Below, piece by piece: positions 27,440 to 36,160 of a stretch of DNA of 64,000 bases (its first letter is position 1; each line of letters opens with the position of its first letter). The notes below the pieces were generated by a model. It was not told the DNA's origin and did not search any database. It was given only the letters and a program-made list of their open reading frames with translations. Both the position numbers and the translations under genes were made by a program. This DNA comes from Polyangium fumosum (GTDB lineage: Bacteria > Myxococcota_A > Polyangia > Polyangiales > Polyangiaceae), in NCBI RefSeq assembly GCF_005144585.1, contig NZ_SSMQ01000035.1, positions 60,280 to 124,279 on the forward strand, read 5' to 3'.

Positions 27440-28837
27440 ATGCTCTTCACCCTTCGCGCCACGGGCCCCCACGCGTCGGGGCTCGGGTACTTGCTGCACA
27501 AGCACCCCGACAAACTCCAGACGTTCCCCCTCGCGTTCGGGCGCGCGCACGTCTTTTATCCCGAGGCCTCGGCCGAGGCGGTGACGGCCGCGCTGCTCGT
27601 CGACCTCGACCCGGTCGCCCTCGTGCGCGGCCGGCCCGGTTCGTCCGAGGGCGGGCTCGTGGATCAGTACGTGAACGACCGGCCTTACGCGGCGTCGTCG
27701 TTCCTCAGCGTGGCGATCGCGCAGGTGCTCGGCTCGGCGCTCGCGGGGCGCTGCAAGGATCGGCCGGAGCTCGTGCAGACGTCGATCGCGCTCGAAGCGA
27801 CGCTCTCGGCCGTTCCGTGCCGCGGCGGCGCGACGCTGCTCCGCGCCCTGTTCGAGCCGCTCGGGTACGAGGTCACCGCGTCGCGTTTGCCTCTCGACGA
27901 GCGTTTCCCCGCGTGGGGCGAGGGCGCGCACCACGACGTCCGCCTGCGCAAGGCGTGCCCGCTCTCGGAGCTGCTCTCGCACGTGTACGTGCTCGTCCCC
28001 GTGCTCGACGACGACAAGCATTACTGGGTCGGCGAGGACGAGGTGGAGAAGCTCGTCTACCACGGCGAGGGGTGGCTCGCGACGCACCCCGAAAAGGAGC
28101 TCATCGCGCGGCGGTACCTGAAGCACCGCGCCCGGCTCGCGCGCGCGGCGCTCGATCGGCTCGTCTCGGGCGAGGCCAAGGATCCCGACGCGGAGGCCGA
28201 GGCGCACGCCGAGGAGGAGGCCGCGATCGAGGCGCCCGTGCGCCTCGACGAGGCGCGGATCGAGGCCGTGGCGCGGGCGCTTTCGGACGAGGGCGCGAAG
28301 ACGGTGGTCGATCTCGGCTGCGGGGAGGGCAAGCTCCTCGCGAAGCTCGTGCGGAACCGGGCGATGACGCAGCTCGTGGGGGTCGATGTCTCGCAACGCG
28401 CGCTCGACGTGGCCTCGGAGCGGCTGAAGCTCGATCGGCACGGCGGCCGGAAATCCGAGCGGATCGAGCTGCTGCACGGCTCCTTGCTCTACCGCGACGC
28501 GCGCCTTTCGGGCTTCGACGCGGCGACGCTCGTGGAGGTCATCGAGCACCTGGAGCCCTCGCGCCTCGGCGCGCTCGAACGTTCGGTCTTTGCGCACGCC
28601 CGTCCCCGCGTCGTCGTCGTGACCACGCCGAACGCCGAATACAACGTCGTGTTCACCTCGCTGCCCGCGGGCCACATGCGCCACAAGGATCACCGCTTCG
28701 AATGGACGCGCGCCGAATTCGAGGCGTGGGCGCGCGGCGTCGCGGAGCGAAATGCATATACGGTTCGGTTGGCCCCCATCGGGCCGGCTGATGATACCCT
28801 CGGTTCTCCCACGCAAATGGCGGTGTTCTCCCGATGA
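27440..28837 (+). CDS. hen1: 3'-terminal RNA ribose 2'-O-methyltransferase Hen1
   Basis: 465 residues. The N-terminal half (LRATGPHASGLGYLLHKHPDKLQ...FGRAHVFYPEAS) is the bacterial Hen1 N-terminal domain; the C-terminal half (about 265-465) is the methyltransferase with the SAM loop VVDLGCGEGKLL, the metal-ligand set EVIEHLEP, and TTPNAEYN plus HRFEWTRAEF. Hen1 methylates the 2'-OH of the 3' end of cleaved RNA so that the repaired junction resists the same ribotoxin. The last four bases ATGA overlap the start of pnkp, so both proteins are made together, as in the known bacterial Pnkp/Hen1 system. Length is that of a complete enzyme. Confidence 0.93.
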   Translation: MLFTLRATGPHASGLGYLLHKHPDKLQTFPLAFGRAHVFYPEASAEAVTAALLVDLDPVALVRGRPGSSEGGLVDQYVNDRPYAASSFLSVAIAQVLGSALAGRCKDRPELVQTSIALEATLSAVPCRGGATLLRALFEPLGYEVTASRLPLDERFPAWGEGAHHDVRLRKACPLSELLSHVYVLVPVLDDDKHYWVGEDEVEKLVYHGEGWLATHPEKELIARRYLKHRARLARAALDRLVSGEAKDPDAEAEAHAEEEAAIEAPVRLDEARIEAVARALSDEGAKTVVDLGCGEGKLLAKLVRNRAMTQLVGVDVSQRALDVASERLKLDRHGGRKSERIELLHGSLLYRDARLSGFDAATLVEVIEHLEPSRLGALERSVFAHARPRVVVVTTPNAEYNVVFTSLPAGHMRHKDHRFEWTRAEFEAWARGVAERNAYTVRLAPIGPADDTLGSPTQMAVFSR

Positions 28838-31443
28838 GCACGGAAGCCCCGGGCGCGGAGGCGGCTGCCGCGAAAGGCCTCATGATTCCCCTGCCGACGC
28901 CGAGCCTCGTCCTGCTCGTCGGCGCGTCAGGCTCGGGGAAGAGCACGTTCGCGCGGAGGCATTTCGCGCCGACCGAGGTCGTCTCGTCCGACATGTTCCG
29001 CGCGATGGTCTCGGACGACGAGAACGATCAGAGCGCGTCGGCTTCGGCGTTCGAGGTGCTGCACCTGGTCGTGGACAAACGCCTGGAGGCGGGCAAGCTC
29101 GTGGTCGTCGACGCGACGAACGTGCGGCCCGAGTTCCGCAAGCCGCTCGTGGCGATCGCGCGCAAGCACCACGTCTTCGCGACCGCGATCGCGTTCGACG
29201 TGGGCGAGCGGGTCTGCGCCGAGCGGAACGAATCCCGCACGGATCGCAACGTGGCGGCCCACGTGGTGCGGCGCCAATCGCAGGATCTGCGGACGTCGTT
29301 GCGCGGGATCGAGCGCGAGGGCATCCGCGTGGTGCACGTGCTGCGCAAGCCCGAGGAGATCGAGGACGTCCGCATCGAGCGCACGCGCCTCTGGACCGAT
29401 CGCCGCGATGAGCACGGGCCCTTCGACATCATCGGCGACGTGCACGGCTGCTGCGACGAGCTCGAAGCGCTGCTGGAGGATCTCGGCTACACGGTCGAAT
29501 GGGATCCGGCCGCGGGCCCGCATGGCGTGCGCGTGACGCCGCCGCCGGGGCGGCGCCTCGTGTTCCTCGGGGATCTCGTCGATCGAGGTCCGCGGATCGT
29601 GGACGTCCTGCGGCTCGTCATGACGGCCGTGCAGAGCGGGGCCGCGCTCTGCGTGCCGGGCAACCACGAGGTGAAGCTGCTCAAGGTGCTCCGCGGTCGG
29701 CAGGTCACGATCATGCACGGCCTCGCCGAGACGCTCGCCGAGCTCGCCTCGACGACGGAGGCATTTCAGGCGGAGCTCGCGCAGTTCATCGACGATCTCG
29801 TCAGCCATTACGTGCTCGATGACGGCCGGCTCTGCGTCGCGCACGCCGGCATGAAGGCGTCGATGCAGGGGCGCTCCTCGGGCGGGGTGCGCGAGTTCGG
29901 GCTGTACGGCGACACGACGGGCGAGACGGACGCGTATGGTTTGCCCGTGCGGCACAACTGGGCGTCCGAGTATCGCGGCCGCGCGACGGTTGTGTATGGC
30001 CACACGCCGGTCCCGACGGCGGATTGGCTCAACAATACCATTTGTGTCGATACGGGCTGCGTTTTCGGCGGCGCGCTCACGGCGCTCCGGTATCCCGAGC
30101 GCGAGATCGTCAGCGTGCCGGCGGCGCGTCAATATTGCGAGCCGAAGAAGCCGCTGATCCCCGTGGCGCCCGAGGAGGGGCGCACGGCGCAGCAGGCGTA
30201 CGACGACACGCTCGATATCGACGACGTGATCGGCAAACGGCCCGTGAGCACGCGCCTCGCGCGGTGGGTCACGGTGCGCGAGGAGAACGCGGCGGCGGCG
30301 CTGGAGGCGATGAGCCGGTTCGCGGTCGATCCGCGCTGGCTCGTCTACTTGCCGCCGACGATGTCCCCGACCGAGACGAGCGAGCTGCCGGGCACGCTGG
30401 AGCACCCGGCCGAGGCCTTCGCGTATTTCCGGCGGAACGAGGTCCCGCGCGTCATCTGCGAAGAAAAACACATGGGCTCGCGGGCCGTGATCGTCGTTTG
30501 TCGGGACGAAGCGACGGCGAAGAAGCGGTTTGGCACGACGGACGGTCGCGCGGGCATCGTGTACACGCGCACGGGCCGGCCGTTTTTCGACGATCCAGCG
30601 CTCGAAGAGGCCCTCCTTTCGCGGGTGCGGCGCGCGGCCGAGGCGAGCGGGCTCTTCGACGAGCTCGGCGGATGGTTCGTGCTCGACGCCGAGATCATGC
30701 CGTGGTCGGCGAAGGCGCAGGCGCTCGTCCGGGTGCAATACGCGCCCGTGGGCAGCGCCAGCCGGTCGGCGCTCGGGGCCGGCATCGAGGCGCTCGTGCA
30801 GGCGAACGAGCGCGGGATCGAGGCGGGCGAGCTGCTCGCGCGCATGCGCGATCGGGCGCGGGCCGCGTCGCGTTACGTCGACGCGTATCGGCGTTACTGC
30901 TGGCCGGTCGCGCGTATCGAGGATGTTCGTGTCGCGCCGTTTCACTTGCTCGCGGCCGAGGGGCGCGTGTTCGTCGATCGGGACCATCCTTTCCACCTGG
31001 CCATGGCCGCGCGGCTCGCCGAGGCGGACGGGCAGGTGCTCGTGGCGACGCGGCACGTGGAGGTCACGCTCGGGGACGAGGCGAGCGAGCGGGTGGGCGC
31101 GGCGTGGTGGGAGGAGCTCACCGCGGCCGGCGGCGAGGGGATGGTCGTGAAGCCCATTTCCTTCCTCGCGCGGGGCAAACGCGGGCTCGTGCAGCCGGCC
31201 GTGAAATGCCGCGGCCGCGAGTATCTCCGGATCATTTACGGGCCGGAGTACGATTTGCCCGAGAACCTCGCGCGGCTCCGCAATCGTGGCCTCGGCGCGA
31301 AACGTTCGCTCGCTCTCCGGGAGCTCGCGCTCGGCGTCGAGGCGCTCGAGCGTTTTGTCCGGGGCGAGCCCTTACGTCGTGTACACGAATGCGTCTTTGC
31401 GATCCTGGCGCTGGAGAGCGAGCCGGTGGATCCGCGACTTTGA
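28834..31443 (+). CDS. pnkp: Polynucleotide kinase-phosphatase-ligase Pnkp (bacterial RNA repair)
   Basis: 869 residues in three domains. Kinase: P-loop GASGSGKST (residues 30-38) for 5'-OH phosphorylation. Metallophosphatase: DIIGDVHGC, FLGDLVDRGP, GNHEVK and YGHTPVP, removing 3' or 2',3'-cyclic phosphate. Ligase-type nucleotidyltransferase: EEKHMGSRA with Lys545 as the adenylated residue, and EGMVVKP further on. This is the partner of Hen1; together they repair RNA cut by ribotoxins such as colicin E5-like tRNases. All catalytic motifs are present, so the pair looks functional. Confidence 0.94.
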   Translation: MSTEAPGAEAAAAKGLMIPLPTPSLVLLVGASGSGKSTFARRHFAPTEVVSSDMFRAMVSDDENDQSASASAFEVLHLVVDKRLEAGKLVVVDATNVRPEFRKPLVAIARKHHVFATAIAFDVGERVCAERNESRTDRNVAAHVVRRQSQDLRTSLRGIEREGIRVVHVLRKPEEIEDVRIERTRLWTDRRDEHGPFDIIGDVHGCCDELEALLEDLGYTVEWDPAAGPHGVRVTPPPGRRLVFLGDLVDRGPRIVDVLRLVMTAVQSGAALCVPGNHEVKLLKVLRGRQVTIMHGLAETLAELASTTEAFQAELAQFIDDLVSHYVLDDGRLCVAHAGMKASMQGRSSGGVREFGLYGDTTGETDAYGLPVRHNWASEYRGRATVVYGHTPVPTADWLNNTICVDTGCVFGGALTALRYPEREIVSVPAARQYCEPKKPLIPVAPEEGRTAQQAYDDTLDIDDVIGKRPVSTRLARWVTVREENAAAALEAMSRFAVDPRWLVYLPPTMSPTETSELPGTLEHPAEAFAYFRRNEVPRVICEEKHMGSRAVIVVCRDEATAKKRFGTTDGRAGIVYTRTGRPFFDDPALEEALLSRVRRAAEASGLFDELGGWFVLDAEIMPWSAKAQALVRVQYAPVGSASRSALGAGIEALVQANERGIEAGELLARMRDRARAASRYVDAYRRYCWPVARIEDVRVAPFHLLAAEGRVFVDRDHPFHLAMAARLAEADGQVLVATRHVEVTLGDEASERVGAAWWEELTAAGGEGMVVKPISFLARGKRGLVQPAVKCRGREYLRIIYGPEYDLPENLARLRNRGLGAKRSLALRELALGVEALERFVRGEPLRRVHECVFAILALESEPVDPRL

Positions 31444-31519
31444 TGCCATATCGAGACGGGATGCTCCACGTTTGCTAGTCTCTTCGCACGGCCGCAAGCG
31501 CGCCGGATGGAGGATGCGG

Positions 31520-32953
31520 ATGAACGAGAACGAGTCGAACGAAGGGGGCGGGGCACTTCTGTCGCCCGAGCTCGCGGAGGATGCGATGCTCTCGGCCGTT
31601 GCCATGGGCGAGGCGACGCTCGCGCGTGGGGCGAAGAGCGGGAGCGTGATCGTGCTCCAGAAGGCGCTCGTCGAGCTCGGCGCGTCTCTCACTCCGGATG
31701 GCTCGTTCGGACCCAAGACCCACGCTGCGATCGCCGCCGAGCAAGCCGCGGCGGGGATGCCGGAGACAGGCGTGCTCGATGCGGCGACGCTCGGGGTCGT
31801 CGATCGGCGCCTCGCGGCCCGGCGCAAGGGTCGGCTGCACGACGCCATGGCCGCGGCGGTCGGGGGCGCGCCTCCGAAGCCCGCGGGCGCGGCGCAGGTG
31901 GCGGCGGGCGGGCCTTCGCGGCAGGATCAGGGCTATTTCGACGACGCGGCCGCGCTCCGGGGGCCGGGCGCGGGGGCGGTGGCGGATCCGGATTCACCGC
32001 CGCCAGGTCAGGATCGCGCCGGCATGAAGGCGAAGGGGCCGCTGCCTGCGGATCGGGCCGGGCAGTTCGATGCCGTTCGCCGGTCGATCGGCGACGACGC
32101 GCCGGCGAACGCGGCGCTCGAACGGCTGCTCGCGGCGGGGCGCCTGCACGAGGGGTCGCTCTTGCCGAACCTCGCCACGTTCGCGCAGACGCCGCGCAAC
32201 CCGGCGCTTTTGCTGGAGGCGGGGATCGAGCCGGAGCTCTTGCTCGGGCAGGTGGTCCGTCACGTGGACAACCCCCTCCGGGTGCAGCAGGGGCGCGGGC
32301 ACGGGACGTGTGGCGCCGGCGTGATGGAGTATGTGGTGCTCCGGGGGGATCCGGCCGAGTTCGTGCGGCTCGTCGACGGAATCACCCGCGAGGTGCGCGC
32401 GGTCACGCTTCGATCCGGCAAGAAGCTCGAGATGCCGCGCAGCGCGATCGCGCGGGACGACTCGGGGCGCGTGGACCTCGACCGGCTGTTCCAGTCGGCG
32501 ATCATGAACCACGCCTCGGCGATGAGCTGGCTCTTCGATTACGACAACCCCGAGGACAACGACACGTTCTGGGCGGCCGTACGAGGCAACAGCCAGATGG
32601 CCGTGTATGGCTTCACCAGTTTGTATCAAGCCATCCAGGGCGGGACCTATACGAGCGTGTCCAAGCTCTCGCGTCCCAAGGACGAGATCGCGGGGCTCGT
32701 GGCGACGTCGGCGGCGCGCGGCGAGCGGGTGCCGGTGATCCTGGAGTTCAAGACGTACCACTGGCTCTCGGTCGAGTGGCTCGAAGCGGGCAAGGACGGC
32801 AAACCCGCGTCCATCGTCCTTCGAAACCCGTGGGGCAAAGACGAGGGCGGTGACAAACCGCCCCGCGTGGCGATGCCTGAAGGCGGAGGCCGTGTCCGGA
32901 TGAAGTACGCCGACTTCCTCGAAAACGTATTCGGTGCCACGGTCCGCGGCTGA
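31520..32953 (+). CDS. Papain/calpain-like cysteine protease with peptidoglycan-binding-like domain
   Basis: 477 residues from ATG 31520, six bases after GGAGG; an ATG at 31514 is less well placed. There is no signal peptide. Residues about 35-95 read as a PG_binding_1-type module (VIVLQKALVELGASLTPDGSFGPKTHAAI). A Pro/Gly/Asp-rich linker follows. The C-terminal domain has HGTCGAGVMEY with Cys264, YHWLSVEWL with His414 and LRNPWGKDEGG with Asn436, the Cys-His-Asn order of papain-like enzymes; the NPWG sequence is the hallmark seen in calpains. A wall-binding module on a protease without an export signal suggests release by a contact-dependent or contractile secretion route, or lysis; no such machinery is in this window. 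Confidence 0.65.
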   Translation: MNENESNEGGGALLSPELAEDAMLSAVAMGEATLARGAKSGSVIVLQKALVELGASLTPDGSFGPKTHAAIAAEQAAAGMPETGVLDAATLGVVDRRLAARRKGRLHDAMAAAVGGAPPKPAGAAQVAAGGPSRQDQGYFDDAAALRGPGAGAVADPDSPPPGQDRAGMKAKGPLPADRAGQFDAVRRSIGDDAPANAALERLLAAGRLHEGSLLPNLATFAQTPRNPALLLEAGIEPELLLGQVVRHVDNPLRVQQGRGHGTCGAGVMEYVVLRGDPAEFVRLVDGITREVRAVTLRSGKKLEMPRSAIARDDSGRVDLDRLFQSAIMNHASAMSWLFDYDNPEDNDTFWAAVRGNSQMAVYGFTSLYQAIQGGTYTSVSKLSRPKDEIAGLVATSAARGERVPVILEFKTYHWLSVEWLEAGKDGKPASIVLRNPWGKDEGGDKPPRVAMPEGGGRVRMKYADFLENVFGATVRG

Positions 32954-33017
32954 CCGGCGCAGGTCTCGACGCCCCCGTCGACCTCTCATCAAGGGGTACG
33001 ACTCACCCGCGGCGCAG

Positions 33018-33420
33018 CTTCATACCACTTTGGTAGTAGCCGTCTGGTGATCCGTATTGCCGTATCCCCCAGCCCGGTCGGAGCGTTGCTCCTCGCTCAC
33101 CCCACAAGGGATTACGGACCGTACATCCTTCGGCTTCATACCACTTTGGTAGTAGCCGTCTGGTGATCCGTATTGCCGTGTCCTCGGCTACGGTCGGAGC
33201 GTTGCTCCTCGCTCACCCCACAAGGGATTACGGACCGTGCATCCTTCGGCTTCATACCACTTTGGTAGTAGCCGTCTGGTGATCCGTATTGCCGTATCCG
33301 CGGCCACGCTCAGCGCGTCGTCCCTCGCTCGGCCCACAAGGGATTACGGCTCGTACGCCCTTCGTCTTCGTACTACTTTCGTCGTAGTGATTGGGTAATC
33401 CAACTTGCTATGTTAGCAAG
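33018..33420. repeat. Three exact-length 116-bp tandem repeats plus a diverged fourth, with conserved hairpins
   Basis: Units start at 33018, 33134 and 33250, each exactly 116 bp; a diverged fourth begins at 33366. The first 46 bases are identical in all three full units and include the hairpin TACCA-CTT-TGGTA. Units 1 and 2 also share GGAGC-GTT-GCTCC, lost in unit 3, and all three share CACAAGGGATTACGG. The block fills the 527-bp gap between the protease gene and the sigma-54 activator and is less GC-rich than its flanks. No reading frame runs through it. It could be a set of operator sites, tandem small-RNA genes, or a structured leader; sequence alone does not decide. Confidence 0.85.
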
Positions 33421-33444
33421 ACGGACGCCGGCTCGCTCTATATT
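33404..33444 (+). promoter_or_regulatory. Hairpin plus candidate promoter of the FHA sigma-54 activator
   Basis: A perfect hairpin CTTGCTA-TGT-TAGCAAG (33404-33420) at the end of the fourth repeat is followed by TATATT at 33439-33444, an unusually AT-rich -10-like hexamer for this genome, about 37 bases before ATG 33481. No -35 at the standard distance. The hairpin looks like an operator for a dimeric repressor or activator. Confidence 0.4.
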
Positions 33445-33480
33445 TGTCCCATTTTGACGGCCCGGCTACAAATGGTCCTC

Positions 33481-35061
33481 ATGAAGGATTGGAATACCTG
33501 GACCATGGAAGCCGATCGGGGGCTCGAGCTCCGGACGCACAAGATTCGCGTCGAGGTGAGCCGAGGGCCCATGGCAGGGATCGTCACCGAAGTCATGGGG
33601 CCGGAGGTGCGGGTCGGGAGCGGGAAAGATTGTGAGCTCGTTCTCGAAGATCCGACCGTGAGCAGGCATCACCTGCTCCTTCGTATCGAGGGAGACCTCC
33701 TGCGCGTGCTCGACACGAGCAGCCGCAATGGCACGACCGTCGACGGCGTGCGGATCCGCGACGCCTACGCCCGGCCCGACTCGACGATCGGGCTCGGCGC
33801 CTCGGCCCTGCGGCTGCAAATGATCCGCGACGTCGTGACGTTGCCGCTCTCGTCCAGCACGCACTTCGGGGGCCTCGTCGGCGCGAGCGTGCCGATGCGG
33901 CGGCTCTTCGCGCTGCTCGAGAAGATCGCGGGGACCCACGCGACGGTGCTGGTCGAAGGGGAGACCGGGACGGGCAAGGAGCTCGTGGCCGCGGCGATTC
34001 ACACCAAGAGCAAGCGGGCGAGTGGTCCGTTCATGGTCTTCGATTGTTCGTCGGTTGGCGCAGGCGTGCTGGAGAGCGAGCTCTTCGGGCACCGGCGCGG
34101 AGGGTTCACGGGCGCGACCGAGCACCGCGTGGGGAGGTTCGAGGCGGCGCACGGCGGGACGCTTTTCCTCGACGAGATCGGAGAGCTGCCCCTGGAGCTG
34201 CAGCCGAAGCTGCTCCGAGCCCTGGAGACGCGCACGATCACGCGGATCGGCGAGAACGAGCCGCGGCGTGCCGACGTGCGGATCGTGGCCGCGACGAACC
34301 GATCGCTGGCGGCCGAGGTCGAGCGGGGCAGGTTCCGCGAGGATCTCTATTACCGGCTCGCCGTCGTGCCGGTGCGGATGCCGCCGCTGCGGGAGAGGCT
34401 CGACGACATCCCCCTGCTCGTGCGCCATTTCGAGAAGGAATGGCAGGGGCGAAAGGACGCGCCGGCGCTGCTCCCGAACGAGGTGCTCGAGCGGATGAAG
34501 GCGCACCCGCGCCCCTGGCCGGGGAACGTGCGGGAGCTTCGAAACAAGGTGGAGATGATGCTCTCGCTCGGGCTCGCCGAGCCGCCTTGGGCCGCAGAGG
34601 AGCCGGAGACCGCGGGGCCGATGTCGGTGCCGTCGGTGCTGCCGGTGAACCTCGAGCTGCCTTTGCACGTGGGGCTGGCGCACGTGGAAACGGCCTACAA
34701 ACGAGCCTATGTGGAGCGCGCGCTGCGAGAGACGGGATTCAACGTATCGCAGGCTGCAAAGATCGCGGGCGTGGGGCGAGCGTTCGTGCAGCGGGTGATG
34801 CGAAAGCACGGGATCCGATTGAGCGAGGAGGGAGGCGGGCCCGAGGGCGGCGGGGGCGGGGCCTCGCCTGCGCCCGCGCTCGCGCCGCCGCCGGTCTCCG
34901 CGCCTTCGCCTGCGCCTGCATCTGCGTCGGCGGCGGGGCACGGGCTCTACCAATGGTATCGAAAACATCCGCTGGCATCGTCGGAAGCGCGTGGCTGGAC
35001 CGAGGGGTTCGGCCCGCGAAACGGGCACGGACCGAAGCGCCGGGACGAAGGCGGGCGTTGA
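33481..35061 (+). CDS. FHA-domain sigma-54-dependent transcriptional activator
   Basis: 526 residues from ATG 33481 (33472 and 33505 also possible). N-terminal FHA domain: VRVGSGKDCELVLED, VSRHH, DTSSRNGTTVDG, binding phosphothreonine, in place of a receiver domain. AAA+ domain: Walker A GETGTGKE, Walker B GGTLFLDEIGEL, sensor ATNRSLA and arginine-finger region REDLYYRL. The sigma-54 contact loop is GGFTGA (residues 207-212) rather than the usual GAFTGA. The C-terminus has a Fis-type helix-turn-helix (NVSQAAKIAGVGRAFVQRVMRKHG), then a Pro/Ala/Gly-rich tail. FHA activators are a myxobacterial speciality and are driven by Ser/Thr kinases. Its gene follows the 116-bp repeats directly, and the LuxR-type gene starts 31 bases downstream. 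Confidence 0.9.
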   Translation: MKDWNTWTMEADRGLELRTHKIRVEVSRGPMAGIVTEVMGPEVRVGSGKDCELVLEDPTVSRHHLLLRIEGDLLRVLDTSSRNGTTVDGVRIRDAYARPDSTIGLGASALRLQMIRDVVTLPLSSSTHFGGLVGASVPMRRLFALLEKIAGTHATVLVEGETGTGKELVAAAIHTKSKRASGPFMVFDCSSVGAGVLESELFGHRRGGFTGATEHRVGRFEAAHGGTLFLDEIGELPLELQPKLLRALETRTITRIGENEPRRADVRIVAATNRSLAAEVERGRFREDLYYRLAVVPVRMPPLRERLDDIPLLVRHFEKEWQGRKDAPALLPNEVLERMKAHPRPWPGNVRELRNKVEMMLSLGLAEPPWAAEEPETAGPMSVPSVLPVNLELPLHVGLAHVETAYKRAYVERALRETGFNVSQAAKIAGVGRAFVQRVMRKHGIRLSEEGGGPEGGGGGASPAPALAPPPVSAPSPAPASASAAGHGLYQWYRKHPLASSEARGWTEGFGPRNGHGPKRRDEGGR

Positions 35062-35092
35062 ACGGCGGTCCGTTCGGGTTCATCATGACCGC

Positions 35093-36160
35093 ATGAGGGG
35101 GCGTTCCAGTCTCACCGAGCATGAGCAGGGCCTCATGCTGGATCTCGTCGCCGAGCTCGGCGGATCGCTCGATTTGCACGAGGTGCTCGGCCACGCGTAC
35201 GGCCTGCTCTCGCAGCTCGTGCCCGCGGATCACGGGGCGCTCTGCGTGAGCCGGCCCGAGGGGCACGCCGTCTACGACTGGGCGGTCGCCGAGATGCCCG
35301 AGAGGTTTTTCCAGGGATACGCGGAGATGGTCCCGCACGACTTCGTCCGGATCGCCGTGGCCGAGCGGCCCAACGAGGTGCTGCGCGACACCGAGATGCT
35401 CTCGCGCGCGTCGATGGAGCGCAGCTTCCTCTACAACCACTGCCGCGACATCGGCATGCAGCTCGAGCACGTGATGGCCGTCATGCTCCGCGACGATCCT
35501 TCCTGGCACGGGGGGCTCATCCTTTACCGGGACAAGCGGATCGCATTCTCCGATCACGAGCGCGAGATCCTGCAGAAGCTCTCCCGGCATTTCACGAACG
35601 CCGTGAAAAACTGCCGCCTCTTCGGGTCGATGGCCCAGCGCGCGTCGCTGCTCGACGGGGTGCTCGCCGGCATCGGGCACGAGGCCATCGTTTTCAACGC
35701 GTCGGGGGCGGAGGTCGCGCGGACGTCGAGCGCGGAGAAGATGCTGCGGGCCTGGTTCAAGCCGACCGAGCTCGACCCGGGCGGGCTCCCCACGCAGCTC
35801 GCCGACCGCGTCACGTGGATGGTGAAGGATCCGTACACGCCGCGCGAGCCTTACTGGCGGGGCGGCGCGCTCGCCGACCTGAAGGTCTCGATCCAGAGGC
35901 TCCCGGGCGGCGTGGGCGCCTCCTTCGTGATGCTGCTCGAGGAGGTCCCGCAGCTCGTGCCCATCCCCCTGCCGTGGCTGCGGATCCTGAGCAGCGCGGA
36001 GATCAAGGTGGCGGAGCGCGTGTGCTGGGACAACGCGCTCATCGCCTCCGAGCTCTCCATCACGGAGCTCACGGTGAAGAAGCATTTTTCACGCATCTTC
36101 GACAAACTCGGCATCCCGAACCGCGCCGCGCTCATTCATATGGCGTGGCGGCAGCGTTGA
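35093..36160 (+). CDS. GAF-domain LuxR-type transcriptional regulator
   Basis: 355 residues from ATG 35093. The N-terminal half is GAF-like (LDLHEVLGHAYGLLSQLVPADHGALCVSRPE...GGLILYRDKRIAFSDHEREILQKLSRH), a small-molecule or redox sensor fold. The C-terminal 60 residues form a LuxR (GerE) helix-turn-helix: EIKVAERVCWDNALIASELSITELTVKKHFSRIFDKLGI. There is no autoinducer-binding domain of the LuxR/LasR kind. It is downstream of the sigma-54 activator (same strand, 31 bases) and its 3' end overlaps the di-iron oxidase gene on the other strand by 29 bases. It is the best local candidate to read a signal made by the neighbouring acyltransferase, but that is inference. Confidence 0.85.
   Translation: MRGRSSLTEHEQGLMLDLVAELGGSLDLHEVLGHAYGLLSQLVPADHGALCVSRPEGHAVYDWAVAEMPERFFQGYAEMVPHDFVRIAVAERPNEVLRDTEMLSRASMERSFLYNHCRDIGMQLEHVMAVMLRDDPSWHGGLILYRDKRIAFSDHEREILQKLSRHFTNAVKNCRLFGSMAQRASLLDGVLAGIGHEAIVFNASGAEVARTSSAEKMLRAWFKPTELDPGGLPTQLADRVTWMVKDPYTPREPYWRGGALADLKVSIQRLPGGVGASFVMLLEEVPQLVPIPLPWLRILSSAEIKVAERVCWDNALIASELSITELTVKKHFSRIFDKLGIPNRAALIHMAWRQR

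Noticed and set aside
28927..31056. Long open frame on the strand opposite pnkp (709 codons)
   Set aside because: High GC makes antisense frames stay open; the protein is Arg/His-rich without motifs and lies fully inside pnkp.
33048..33066. Sigma-54 promoters inside the 116-bp repeats (TGG...TTGC)
   Set aside because: GG and GC are separated by 11 bases in each unit; sigma-54 needs 10, so standard recognition is unlikely.
33018..33420. CRISPR array
   Set aside because: Repeats are 116 bp with almost no variable spacer and no cas genes; unit length and near identity throughout exclude CRISPR.
35093..36160. Classical LuxR acyl-homoserine-lactone receptor
   Set aside because: The N-terminal half is GAF-like and lacks the autoinducer-binding domain; only the DNA-binding part is LuxR-type.
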